The notes under the pieces: model-generated
The model's database searches: none
What the model was told of the DNA's origin: nothing
The model's input: the letters and a program-made list of their open reading frames with translations, nothing else
Assembly: GCA_027475525.1 (NCBI GenBank)
Contig: JAMWFC010000065.1
Coordinates: 748,188 to 812,187 of the forward strand
Reading direction: 5' to 3'
Source of the DNA: Macrolepiota albuminosa
Lineage: Eukaryota > Basidiomycota > Agaricomycetes > Agaricales > Agaricaceae
Length of the DNA stretch: 64,000 nucleotides
Part shown: piece by piece, positions 32,433 through 43,639 of the stretch
How positions within the stretch are numbered: position 1 is the first letter of the stretch
How the letters are laid out: each line of letters begins with the position of its first letter
Program-made: the position numbers and the translations under genes

Positions 32433-32907
32433 GGCTGCTATTGACGACGAGAGGCTACAACGCCTCGACCATTATGGTACACCCCAGTCCATCGCTCAGT
32501 GGGATGGGTGGCGCAAGGCCACCATTGGCGATCACCAACACCTGATGCTCCAGCAGCAGGACAGTCGTCGTGCATATGACGACGCGCTCGCCAAGAGGAT
32601 GTACCTCTTCATTGGGCAAGACATTCATGCCCGTGAAATCTGGACGCGCCAGTACCCGTCCGACACCAGGGATCTGCCTGATCCCCAACCACCTGCCCCA
32701 GGGTCGACCATCGACCCCAATCTCACGCTGTCCCCCCTCTGGGACTATGACGATTCCCTGTCAGTAGCAGGGCCTTCGGGCACTTCCTATGCGCCTGCAC
32801 CTGAGGATGAACTCCTCGACTACGACATGGACGACGCGACTGCCGATCCATTCCGGGAGCCTGGAGACTCTCCCATTGCCCCCGTCCCTGACTTACCGAC
32901 AGCATGA
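32433..32907 (+). pseudogene. Element C ORF3, 3' part beyond the element D insertion
   Basis: Continues codon-for-codon from 20777: NEA-AAIDDERLQRLDHYG, then TPQSIAQWDGWRK, matching the end of element D ORF3 (DDERMERLSKYG, AIPQWDGWRE), and an acidic, Pro-rich tail ending at TGA 32905-32907. Splitting by D separates it from its start by 11.65 kb. Confidence 0.88.
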
Positions 32908-32952
32908 CCGTCGTATTATCTCAAGACTGTAGCTCGGTCTGATTGGAGGGTG

Positions 32953-33264
32953 TGTAGCGTAGTCCGCTATGTGGCGTTGGCCACATAGCTTTACTTACTT
33001 TACAGTAGACACTATTATATTATATTTATTATAATATAATATTAATTTACATTACTATATAATTAGTTTACCAGCTGCTTACAAAGCAGCTTATTTTTGT
33101 GTTGATACTACATAGTCAATAGACCGGACTGGTCTGATTCTGTGCAGTGTGAACCTAAGCTCTCACAATCTCTGTAACTTCGTTACACCAAGTCAATAGA
33201 CCGGACTGGTCTGATTCTGTGCAGTGTGAACCTAAGCTCTCACAATCTCTGTAACTTCGTTACA
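32953..33264 (+). repeat. 3' LTR of element C
   Basis: A GGAGGGTG purine run precedes TGTAGCGTAGTCC; the end is CTGTAACTTCGTTACA, similar to the end of the element D LTR. About 235 bp once the 77-bp duplication at 33115 is collapsed. There is no second LTR in the window for comparison. Confidence 0.65.
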
Positions 33265-33268
33265 CCAT
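33115..33268. repeat. 77-bp tandem duplication in the 3' LTR of element C
   Basis: GTCAATAGACCGGACTGGTC begins at 33115 and 33192. Confidence 0.93.
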
Positions 33269-33635
33269 GTTAATTGTCTTAACTGCCCATATGATGGAAA
33301 AGTCTGTGTAAACCTGGTCTTCACTATAGGTCAAGTTTGTTACACTATTAGGAGCAAAGCAGCTATGCTATGTACATGCCATTGCAACAATACCAGTAAT
33401 GTTGCATAACTTGTTCATCATCAGAGCCTTTTCAATAGCTTTGAATGTGTTTTTACAAGCTGCTCTCTAGACAAACAGAGGTCCAGCAGACAGCTGATAA
33501 ATAGGATTGAATTAATGAATGGATAGCAGACAGATAGAGTTAAAGAATGTCACTCACTGTTGGCTGTTCCTTTGTGTGCTTGAGATAGTGAGTGAGCTCA
33601 TCCCTCCTGGCCATCATACTACCACCTTCTGAATG
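33265..33635. other. AT-rich intergenic DNA
   Basis: No ORF or repeat recognised. Confidence 0.6.
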
Positions 33636-34540
33636 CTATACATCATGAGTAGGATTAAAATGTTGAACATGATCTGCCTTGAAGTTGCTGTCTATCATTA
33701 AAAAACGATTGAACTTCCACCAGACAGGATTTTCTTTCCAGTTGGGTGGAAGATTGACTTCTGGTTGGAGACAAGTTGGACAGAATATTGCAAGTTCACT
33801 ATGGTCTGGCGCCATGGAATGCCTCAATTCATCATGTTTAAAGCCTGCCTACTTCAACTTCTTTAGCTACCACCATAAATGAGAAATTTGTTATAGCTTG
33901 CAGTAAAGGTTATCCACTTCATCAGAAGATGCAATTGGGGAAGTTATTTTTGCAATTTTCTGCCAGTATTGGTAGGCGGATGCTTTGCACTCTAGATTTG
34001 TCAGACAGAAGTCGTCTAGCATAGCTGTTGTAAAATATGTTTGTGTCCAATCAAATGTACTGGAGACTAGCTGCAAATAAATAATATCCTCCACCAAGAT
34101 ATCTATCTCAGAACATTCACATGAAATGACAGTAATGTAGTGTACTTCAGTTGTGTGAACAATCCATTGTATTGGATTTCCAAAGCAATCATATCTGTCT
34201 ATATAGAACCTGTTCATAGCTGGCCAATCTTCTGGAATATCTTCTATTGGCACATTATTCTCTGGTTCCCATTGCTCTTCCTCTTTCATGATTTGATTAA
34301 GGCTAGCATCCTGAAGTCTGCTTAAGAAATCTGAAGTCATGGACAGATATGCTGTCAGATATCCTGGGTCGCTATCTGCTGATAGAAGTTCAATATCCAG
34401 TTGATATTCAAGTCATAGAAACTCTTGCTCCTGAATGTTCTTTTTCTGCTTGTGGTCCTCAAGAGCTCTGACCCTGACCTTTCCTTAATGACAGTTTGCA
34501 TGCAATGAATTGTGTTGGATATAGAAATACCCTCCAATAT
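33636..34540 (-). pseudogene. Relic of a KDZ-family transposase (N-terminal cysteine-cluster region)
   Basis: Fragments read ISCECSEIDILVEDIIYLQL, YFTTAMLDDFCLTNLECKAS, AYQYWQKIAKITSP and, in a second frame, LAIFCPTCLQPEVNLPPNWK, WWKFNRFLMIDSNFKADHV. These follow the order of the CxC2-like region of fungal KDZ (Kyakuja-Dileera-Zisupton) transposases. Frame breaks, AT-rich composition and lack of the DDE core show an old dead copy; it is not a partner of the intact KDZ gene at 57.8-61.1 kb. Confidence 0.6.
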
Positions 34541-36190
34541 CTGACATATTCATTGGTTAGAAATATCTACTATTTCATACTTCAGGTTAATAAAACAGGT
34601 TAGAGTCATGTGTGCGGCAAAAACATCTGCAACAGAATATACTTGACCCAACACAATCACAGCATCACTATTGTGTGAGGTAATGGTCAGAACAAGCAAG
34701 GCAATTAGTAATGTCATCTATTGATTCATGACCAAGCAATTGTAAAACATGGTTGATAAAGTTGTTAAGATAATCTGCCTATGTCTATATATAAACTTAA
34801 ATAATTCACTCTTAATAATAGCATATATTCAAATCACCTTTACATGCTTTATGGATATAGGCATTGTATCATCTACATCATCTACCATTGGATTATTGTC
34901 TAAGTATGCAAAGTTATTATCATCTGGAAATGCCGCAGGTGGTGCACCAGTTACAATAGGAATAGAACTCAGTAGTAGCCATTGTATTATAAGAACTGGC
35001 ACCCCTTGTGCGTTCTGAGTGAATTGTGTCCTTTTCTCAGCAAACAGGATGAGGTCTCTTTATCTGATGACTGTTGTTTTTTGTCGCTTGTGTTTTTTCA
35101 GAGAGTTCAGATTCATGATCAAATATCTATAGCCAGGACCTAGCTATTGTATTGGAGATCTAATAAGACTGCTCATTGATATTGGCAATATGCCCCAATT
35201 TGGATGGGCCAAATACCAGCAAATAGCAAACTCTATCTGTCAATGACAAATAAAATTTATTTGTCATCAACAGACACTAAATGGAAATGTATATTTTATC
35301 AAGTGATCCTTTGGTTAAGAATTGTGTGGTTGCAGAAAATTATATTGTCTACAAACATGTCTGCCCTCCTGCAACTGCTTGAACCAATATTTTCACCAAA
35401 GAAAAGACGAGTAGAACCGATATTTACAGTGAAAGAAAGATCTATCTTTGAACCATACAAGGAACTCTACCACTTCTCAACTACTCCTCAAGCTCAGACT
35501 GCTATCTTGAAGGATAAAATTCTAATGGATATCTTCAGCTACTGAGCCATTAAGGAGACAGAGCCAAAGACAGGAGAAGAGTAGGCAGAGAAAATCAAAG
35601 TAGGTACAGCAACTCATTGCAAAGAACTAAACATCATTTGCTTGAATAGAAGGTTGTCCAGTATATTAAGAGTTGCTAGTGCTCTTATTACCAGCATAAA
35701 GATCCAAAGGTGCTTCTGAAAACTTCACTGCGAGATGTTGTCTAGCAGACAATGGCAAAGGAGATAAATAAGGAGATCCAGAACTTGTTGAGAGGTAAGG
35801 ATCACAACGTCTCAGGATTAGATGTATTTGCACAATATAATGTGGCTGTCAAAAATGTTATGCATTAACTTACACTGCAAGAGAAAAGTCATTTACAGAA
35901 GATGGCGGCAGAATAAAGCAAAAAAAAAATCTATCAGAAATTCAGTGCAAGTTGGTACTCCTTCCATCTCCCATCCATCTTCTATTTATTGTACATCCAT
36001 CCGCTTGATTCTACTTTCTAATCATTGTCTCTCCAAGAAGGCCTGAAAGCATAGTTTGAAGCATGTAGATGATGCAGATGTGCTTCAATTTAAAGAGATG
36101 AGCATGTTGAGTTGGACTGTTATTGGTTAGTATGCAGATGAAGGCATGACTATTAGAATGTATATGGTGCCATCATTCTTTAAACAATTT
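34541..36190. other. AT-rich DNA with no recognisable gene
   Basis: Only short ORFs; a 113-codon frame at 35204-35545 (PIFSPKKRRVEPIFTVKERS) resembles nothing I recognise. Probably decayed transposon. Confidence 0.5.
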
Positions 36191-38600
36191 TGACACTAAT
36201 TATAGTCATAACAATATGTCATACTTGACCTATGCTAACCAACCTACCTTTCAAAACTCCTTTTCTGACCTTGTTAGTGACTTCAACAAGAAGATGATGG
36301 ATTACATGTCTGCTTTTCTTGGTAGAGATATGCCGTCCAACATGCAATCACTCCATGATTTAACTCCTCCTATCCTTACATGCCATGACCTCATCCTTAA
36401 TCTGGATAGAGATGAATTCTCAATATTACTAGCAGATCCAAGACCAAATATATTTCAAACTTGAGCAGAATTGGAAATACTTGTCTGGAACTATCTAAAT
36501 ATTCATTACAGTAAATCCTAATTTTCTCCATCTTTGCTCATCATCTGATCACTCTGTCAGAAATTGCGTCTGATTACTGGTATAAATCTGCTCCTTACAA
36601 GGTAGTGAGGACCAATGGTCAGCAATTCATATATTCAAGATATCTTCCAAAGGGTCTAATATTCCAAGATCCCCATAATCTTAGTCAGTCTGAGCTATTG
36701 CATCTGCTGAACTTCTGAAGAGACTGTCAAGGATAATATAAATTCAGTGACATCTTCTGCTGAACAGTTTATCTCAACCATCACAAGCAGCCAGTAGCTG
36801 CTAAGTATGGCATCTGAACTGATTATGAAAAAAATATAGCAGCAGCAGCAGTACATAAGGCTACACATAAAAATAAAAAGAAAAATTAGAAATAGAGGCT
36901 AACACCATCAGCGGTAGTCAATAGCAACAGTAGGACCATCACTAATGATGGAGCTGCTGATGGCGGATCTGCTTTAGTCATCAGATCTGCAGCCAACTTG
37001 GAGTGTCAACTGGGGCCTATACTTCTCCTGTACCTAGCATACCACACATACCACTGCCTGACTTATAGGAGAAACCCCCTGTCTTGTGCTCACTGCACAC
37101 TCCACAGCCTCAGCACCACAACAAATCTATGGTTCACAATAAATCCCAACCAAATGTATCAGCTTCTACTTATGATGAGTCCGCTTATGATGAATCCATT
37201 CATAACAAATGTGGTGATGATACAGCAGTAATAGATGCCACTACTATCCACCTCTTACAACAAAGAGGATGGAGCCATCCAGACCCTCCAATTAATGGCC
37301 TTAGTGATGGTTTCCCTAGATATAGAGTATTAAGAAGGGTGCTCAACATTCTTCAAGATGAGGACAATGACCAATTTGAAGGTGAGAGAAGGCTGGTATC
37401 ACAAAACCAAAAGAAGCGCAAAGCATTGCCTAACCAATAGTCAACAACTTCTAAGCGACCCCGCAAGTCTCAAGCACAAATGTTACAGAAGGATGCAGCT
37501 CAATACATTGATATGTCTACATCAGCAAAAAGGAGTAGCAGCCACACTAAAGTCATTTAACCAGTCTGCCGTCATTGATGTGGGGAAGGGGGGAATGTTA
37601 CATTACATTTTTGTAAACTATAGTCTTACAAAAATATAGCAATGTCTGTCATAGCGAAAAAAGCAATGCAATAATAAGCCATCTATCTTAAACCGTCTAT
37701 CTTTACTTGTTTTCTGTTGCCTTCTGTCTCTCAGTAAGCCGACTGGATAATCAGGTCTATTGCATCAGTGGCTGACTACTTTAGAAGTTGCTGCAAGCCC
37801 ATTTTCTTAGGCCAGAGAGAGGGTCCTCAGCAGGAACTGGCAGAGAAACGGAAGATAGTTGAGTGGGTAACAGAGATGTTTGTGCAGGAGACATCTCTGA
37901 GGATGTTTGTTAAAGTGGGAATGGAGCGACAGTGAGAGCGGATAAGTTAGCAGCATGATGAGATTGGTCAGTGGCGAGGGCAGAGGTGTCACCAATAGGA
38001 ATAGATACATCAGCAATGGCAGGAGATTGGTTAGCAGTGGGATCAGGAGTGGTTTCTTCCTTTTCAACAATAGGTCCAAGTCTACTGTGCCCTGTTGGAT
38101 GCACTGCCACATTATCCTGAGCTGATGGACTGGAGGGACAGGTGAAGATGTGAAGTCAACTCTGCAAAGTGTCAACCACATCTTAAATATTGCAGATCTG
38201 CTGTTCTATCTGATGGATCTGTCCATTGTGGGCTGCAAGCATCTCATCTGCAAGAGAAACATTGGTTTGCAGGGTTTCTATGCGGCTACCAAGCATGTCA
38301 ACTTGAGTCTGGTAGCAATGGAAGAAGTCCTCAATATGCGGTAACCAGCTCTCTTCAGCCATGACAAACTTATCCTGCACCTGATCCTCAACATTCCACA
38401 ATGCTTTTTGAAATTCATTCTCCATCCTGTCCAAACAGCTCTCTACTCCTGCCATCACACCAGCCACAATGTCCTCACTGTGACTAAACTCCATTGCCCA
38501 CTCCTTGCTCTTTCCCTTGATCAGAAGAGGATCTACTAGGTAGTTGGAGGTCAACAGTTGGGATGGATGGACAGATAGTTTTGATGGTCCTGCATTGGAC
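36190..38600. other. Decayed unidentified transposon-like region
   Basis: Small frames on both strands: plus 36216-36464 and 37084-37440 (IHLLQQRGWSHPDPPINGLS), minus 38183-38554 (a helical protein, ENEFQKALWNVEDQVQDKF). Several stops and no family motif. The minus frame could be a gag-like or coiled-coil relic. Not assigned. Confidence 0.35.
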
Positions 38601-39650
38601 TGGCTGGTTCATCTGCTAACCATTAGTTAGCTATTTGAGCAGAAAAAGAGTTTCATACTGTTATCACTCTCAATAATCATTACTGACTTCTTTCTCAGTG
38701 GTTTTTTCTTCTTTCCCTTGTTGCCAGGCTTGATAGTTTTTTTGACAATCGTCAGACTGCATGTTTATTTGCAAATAAGCTAGCAAGGATTGTATGTGGT
38801 GCTGCCCTTTGTCCTGACACACTGTAGCTGCTTACTTGCACAATATTGGCAAGGGAGGTTGATATGCTGACACTTATAACAAGGTGCTGTCCTCAGATAT
38901 CTGCTCAACAGCATCCTTCCAGTAATTTTCCCCTTTGGTATCCTGCCCTCTTGTTCTTCCTCTTTTTCTTCCTCTTCATCCTTGTCCTCATCCTCATCCT
39001 TCTGCTCCTTTTGTCAACAATAGGTACCAGAAGGACGTTGACCAATATAGGTCATCCATTTTGGCTTCTTGGGATTTGGCAACAGACCAGACAAATCTCC
39101 TGCTGCTAGAGGACTTGGTCGTTTTCTCTTCTTTGGAATTAATGATGGACCAGACAAATTTCTTGCTGCCGGCCTATGACCTATCCAGTCTTTTTGTGCC
39201 AGTGCCATCAATAGACTAGCCTTAGTTAATAGATTAGGTTGTTCTTTGCCCTCATTTAGTTTTTTTCCCTTTCCGCTCCTCTAAGACTATTTCTTTGCAG
39301 CATCCTTTAACCGCCTAGTTATATCCTTGTCAGAAAGCTTGCTCTGGAGTAGCAGGATAACTTTGTTGATGAAACTTCTTCTGACATCAAGGAGGAGTTT
39401 CTTATCATCTTTGACCTGCCTAACCATCAACCACATGTCAGTCTACATGACGACTATTAGTGCATGTCTATTAGGCAAGAGCACTTGCATCTTACCAGGT
39501 CCTTCTGCTGTTTTTTGAGTTGATACAGGTCTCCTCTGAAAGCAAGATATAATACTCAAACATCCACGTCAATAATCCATTGGTGGAGTTCTTCATTAGA
39601 TATGACGGATGGAGGATTAAAGAAATGAATGAGAACTTTATATAAAGCAA
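38600..39650. other. No gene seen
   Basis: Low-complexity, T-rich and CT-rich stretches only. Confidence 0.5.
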
Positions 39651-39654
39651 GTTC

Positions 39655-40620
39655 TGAAAATAGATATTATATGACCCTATTTAAATTACAAAAGAAGTTT
39701 GATTTATTGCTTGATAAATCTTACTTTGTTTATTTTACAGTTTAGTAAATAACAATTAGCTAAGCAGGTCAAAATTGCAGAAGTTTTAATGTTTATTGCA
39801 CTAAGCAGGAGTCGAACCTACCTAGTACAAGCTACAACAAATACCAGTTTAGATTATTCTACTACACAACATGTTTTTAGTGTATAGTACTATGGTGTAA
39901 ATAAATATTGAAAATAGATATCATGTCACTCTGTTTAAATTAGGACCTTATTTTGTTTATCATACTGTGTAGTAAATAACAATTAGCTAAGCAGGTCAAA
40001 AATTCTAGACAGTTTGAAATAAATACACTAGTGAGAATCAAACCCACCTACTGCAAGACACAATGAATACCAATGGATAATATTCTACTAGACCATCAAT
40101 GCTTACTGTATAAATCAAACCCACCTACTGCAAGACACAATGAATACCAATGGATAATATTCTACTAGACCATCAATGCTTACTGTATACTGCTATAGTA
40201 TAAATAAACATCAGTCTAATATTCTGTATGTGGTCAAAAATTCTTGACAATTTGATGTCAATGCACTAGTGGGAGTTGAACCCACCTACTGCAAGATACA
40301 AGGAATATCAATTGGAAATATTCCACTACACCACAGACATTTACTGTATAATGCTATGGTGTAAATCAATATCAGTCTAATATTCTACTACACTCCATGG
40401 TTTTCCTCTTTCCTATATACTTCTATGATGTAAATAAATACTAGTCTAATATTGTCAATTCAATACAGATGCACCAGTTGCAGTAAGCTTTTTGATCCAT
40501 CTATATACAGGATACCACTCCATAGTGTAAATAAATATCAGTTTAATATTTTCAATTCAATACAGATGCACCAGTTGCAGTAAATTCTTTGATCCATCCA
40601 TATATAGGATATCACTCCAG
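39655..40620 (-). repeat. Cluster of tRNA-derived SINE copies
   Basis: At least three copies at about 39798-39873, 40026-40113 and 40261-40345. On the minus strand each ends in a T-arm-like GGTGGGTTCAACTCCCAC (B box) and begins with an A-box-like TGGTGTAGTGGA, followed by a shared tail (TAGTAAATAACAATTAGC and variants). The 3' tails repeat between 39655 and 40620. The copies are diverged and AT-rich. Confidence 0.55.
40037..40190. repeat. 77-bp tandem duplication within a SINE copy
   Basis: ATCAAACCCACCTACTGCAA begins at 40037 and 40114. Confidence 0.93.
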
Positions 40621-41930
40621 CAAACCTCTTCTGCCCTTTGTCAGTTTACTACAAGTAAAAATTGATAACATTATTTGTTCAAATTCTATATGGGTCCATT
40701 TGTGCACTATATGAACACTGTTCTGACTTATAGTAAGCATCTGTGGTACAATAGAATATTAATAGATTGATATTTTATATTGTGTACAAGAGGTGAGTTT
40801 GACTTCCCCTAATGCACATTATATAATAGTAGCAGGATGCTGATGTCTGCTAGCATCATGAATTTGATCTATTCAAAATTCCAGAAATTTTTGCAGTGGC
40901 ATAAGATGGACAAATTTGTGCATGTATTCATTCCAGTGCACATGACCAGTTGATAATACACTGTGGCTGGCTACTTTTGTGCTGGTCTTTGTAAAAAAGA
41001 TAGCCAGCCCTGATGTATTGTCACTTGTCACATGTACTGAAATAATCACATGCACAAACTCCTCTATCCTATCCTGCTTCAGTAATTTCTAGAGTTTTGG
41101 TCAGATCAACTACCACAGGTGCTTACTACAGGTCAGTATAATGTACATATAGAGCAAAAATGCACCCATATAAAAACACACCATTAGACTCCATTAAAGT
41201 GAAGTAGGGGAAGTAGAACCTGCCGCTGTACACAATATTAAATATCAATAAATAAATATTCTACTGAACCACTGAGACTAGTTGCACCGCTGATGTCAGC
41301 TGGCTCATATGCCAATATCAGCTACTGTCTACTGGCATGCCAGCAGACAGTGGACACTCACACACCCTCTCCCACCCTTTCTCCTCTTTCTCTCCAGTGC
41401 CATCCTCTCCACTCCTCACACTACCTCACATGCCACCCCCATCCATCACATGCACTCCACTTCTCTCCTTCCCCCTGACCTGATGTCCAATGTCTGCTAT
41501 GTCTGCTGGCATACCAGCAGATACCCATGCTCCTACCCTTTCTTCTTCCTCCTTTTTCTTCCCACCCCCATTCCTCTTCCACCACTCCCCACACTCTCTG
41601 AGATGCCACCCTATGTGGTGGACACCCACACACCCCATTTTCTTCTCTCCTACTCTGATGCTAGGTGATGCTAGGAGTTGCCGATAGATTCCTATAGATG
41701 CCAACGAATATCAGTGGATATCCAGCAGATGCTAACAGATGCCAGCGGATCACAATGACTGCCAACAAACTCTGATAGATGCCAGCTGATGGCTGATGAT
41801 GCCAACGCCCCTTTCAAGCCACAAAAACTCTTTTGGAAGGTATGCCATCCTCCTTCCACCTCAAAATATCCATACGGAGACCTGCAGAAACATAGGTGGG
41901 CATCTGTTTTATCCAACCTTTGAATCTATC
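40621..41930. other. AT-rich then CT-rich DNA, no gene
   Basis: Another SINE-like tail is seen at about 41205-41282 on the minus strand. 41340-41660 is CCTC/TCTT-rich, and its ORFs are low-complexity artefacts. Confidence 0.5.
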
Positions 41931-41939
41931 TATTAGTAA

Positions 41940-42020
41940 TGAACCTATGGTGCAATGGTTAAATATGTGTTCCGTTGCTGGAGGCTTCTCCAAGACTAGG
42001 GGTTTGATTCCTCCCATAGA
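41940..42020 (+). repeat. tRNA-like sequence (SINE head or tRNA relic)
   Basis: CTATGGTGCAATGGTTA (A-box-like) and GGGGTTTGATTCCTCCC (B-box-like T arm), with an outer stem CTATGG/CCATAG and a GGAG-GCTT-CTCC hairpin where class II tRNAs have a long variable arm. The anticodon arm is not well paired, so I do not call a tRNA gene. Confidence 0.5.
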
Positions 42021-43080
42021 CATAAGGGAAATCAGAATTGCCTTTTTTTTTTTTGGTCCAACCAGCTTCCATGGACCTGCGTAGGCCTCTGTAGATGTCT
42101 GCTGGTGCCCTGCACAGGCCTGCATGAGCCTGCGCAGGTTTGAGTCTATCAACATATATCTGTGTGGATGTCCGCTGGTGGCTTGCATAGGTTTGCAGGG
42201 CCCTTTTATGGATGTATGCTGGTGTTGAGAGTGGAAAAAAAAGGGAAGGGAAGGTGCACAGCCTTGAGTTATGCGGGGAAGAAGGGAGAGGGGAGAAAAG
42301 TGGGGAACTGCAAGGAGGGTTTATTCATGCCATAACATCCGCCAATAGAGGAGGTTTTTACTCATGGGCTGATGCCTGCTGGCATCTGCCAGGCCTGCGT
42401 GCATATGTGTATGCCCACTTTTTATTGATTCACTGGACTGTATCATACAGCACATTGTAGCACATCTATGGCTCTATATTCTACAGCACTGTGGGCACTG
42501 CTCCACTCTAGTATAGCGGACTCTGCTGAATATGTATGGTACAGCACAAAGTGAGCTCCCATACAATGTATGACACATACCATTGTGATGTCTTTATTTG
42601 AAGAGAAAAGAAGGATCTATTAATGGGATCGTGCTAAATAGAGCAGAAGCAAATAGGAAAGTGGCAATCAAAAACATCTGGATGAATGGTAGAACAAGAA
42701 ACTGAATGGTGGCACTGAAACAGGCCTCTCAAAAGAGAAATTGGACTATCAAATATGTTCTGGAGGCTGGAGAGTTTACAGCAAAGAGTCATGTGTAGCT
42801 AGTAGTTTGTGCATCAGAAAAACAGTATAATAGCCCAAGTTTAGTAGAGAATAAATAGGCAATTAATAGGCAAAGGCTTGGTGATTCTCAGGGAGTGAAT
42901 CACTTAGGCTGGAGTTTGTTGAAAACCCTCTGCATCTCAGAATCTTTGATATTCTATGAAGCACTCAAAACTTTCAATACATCACTTTATTGTCAAAAAA
43001 CAGTGTAGATTAGAGAAGACTTTTTAGGACCACCTATAAGCTTCAGAACTATTAGTACTACTTGCAACCAAGTACTACAC
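42021..43080. other. No gene seen
   Basis: AG-rich patch at 42230-42300, otherwise AT-rich; the ORFs are below 90 codons. Confidence 0.5.
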
Positions 43081-43084
43081 TGGG

Positions 43085-43625
43085 AAAATAATATCCATAA
43101 GATAGTGTCTTCATCAATTACAGGAACATACATCAGCAATATCATGCAAATTGAAGACTGCAATGCCCCAACTACATTCCAGAGGTTGATGACCTCTATA
43201 TTTCACAACATAATTGGATGGTTTGTTTATATATATTTAGACAATATCTTTGTCTTTTCAAATACCATTGAGGACCATGAGCCACATCTTTGAGTAATCT
43301 TTAAATGTTTGAGGTTGAATCTGCTGTACCTCAAATAAAAGAAATGCAAGCTCTATTTTGAGACAATCAATTGCCTTGGATATAAAATTGATAGTCAGGA
43401 TATTTATTCTGACAAGGACATACATGGAAATAGAGAGTGCTCCAAATATATAATGACATTCAGAGATTTGTAGGCTTAATGAACTATATAGGCAACTGTT
43501 TGCCTGACATAACAACCACTTACACTGGGCCACTAATGTCTATCATGCAGAATGGGGCACCATTTATATGGTGGCCCATTTACTAGCAATGCTTTGAGAT
43601 GAGAAAACACATCTGCTCTAATTTA
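43085..43625 (+). pseudogene. Relic of C/D-lineage reverse transcriptase (copy F)
   Basis: TYISNIMQIEDCNAPTTFQR, then IYLDNIFVFSNTIEDHEPHL (catalytic YLDD changed to YLDN) and pieces of the following connection domain (DIQRFVGLMNYIGNCLPDI, MQNGAPFIWWPIY). Many stops. The match ends at CFEMRKHIC, after which ORF3-like sequence follows directly, so RNase H and integrase are deleted. Confidence 0.8.
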
Positions 43626-43639
43626 ATAGAGATAGGCAA

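Noticed and set aside
41293..41668. Pro/Ser/His-rich ORFs at 41.3-41.7 kb
   Set aside because: They arise on both strands from a CT-rich low-complexity stretch and have no conserved motif.
41940..42020. Functional class II tRNA gene
   Set aside because: The outer stem and T arm are fair, but the anticodon stem is poorly paired and one T-stem pair is mismatched; it is better as a SINE head or relic.
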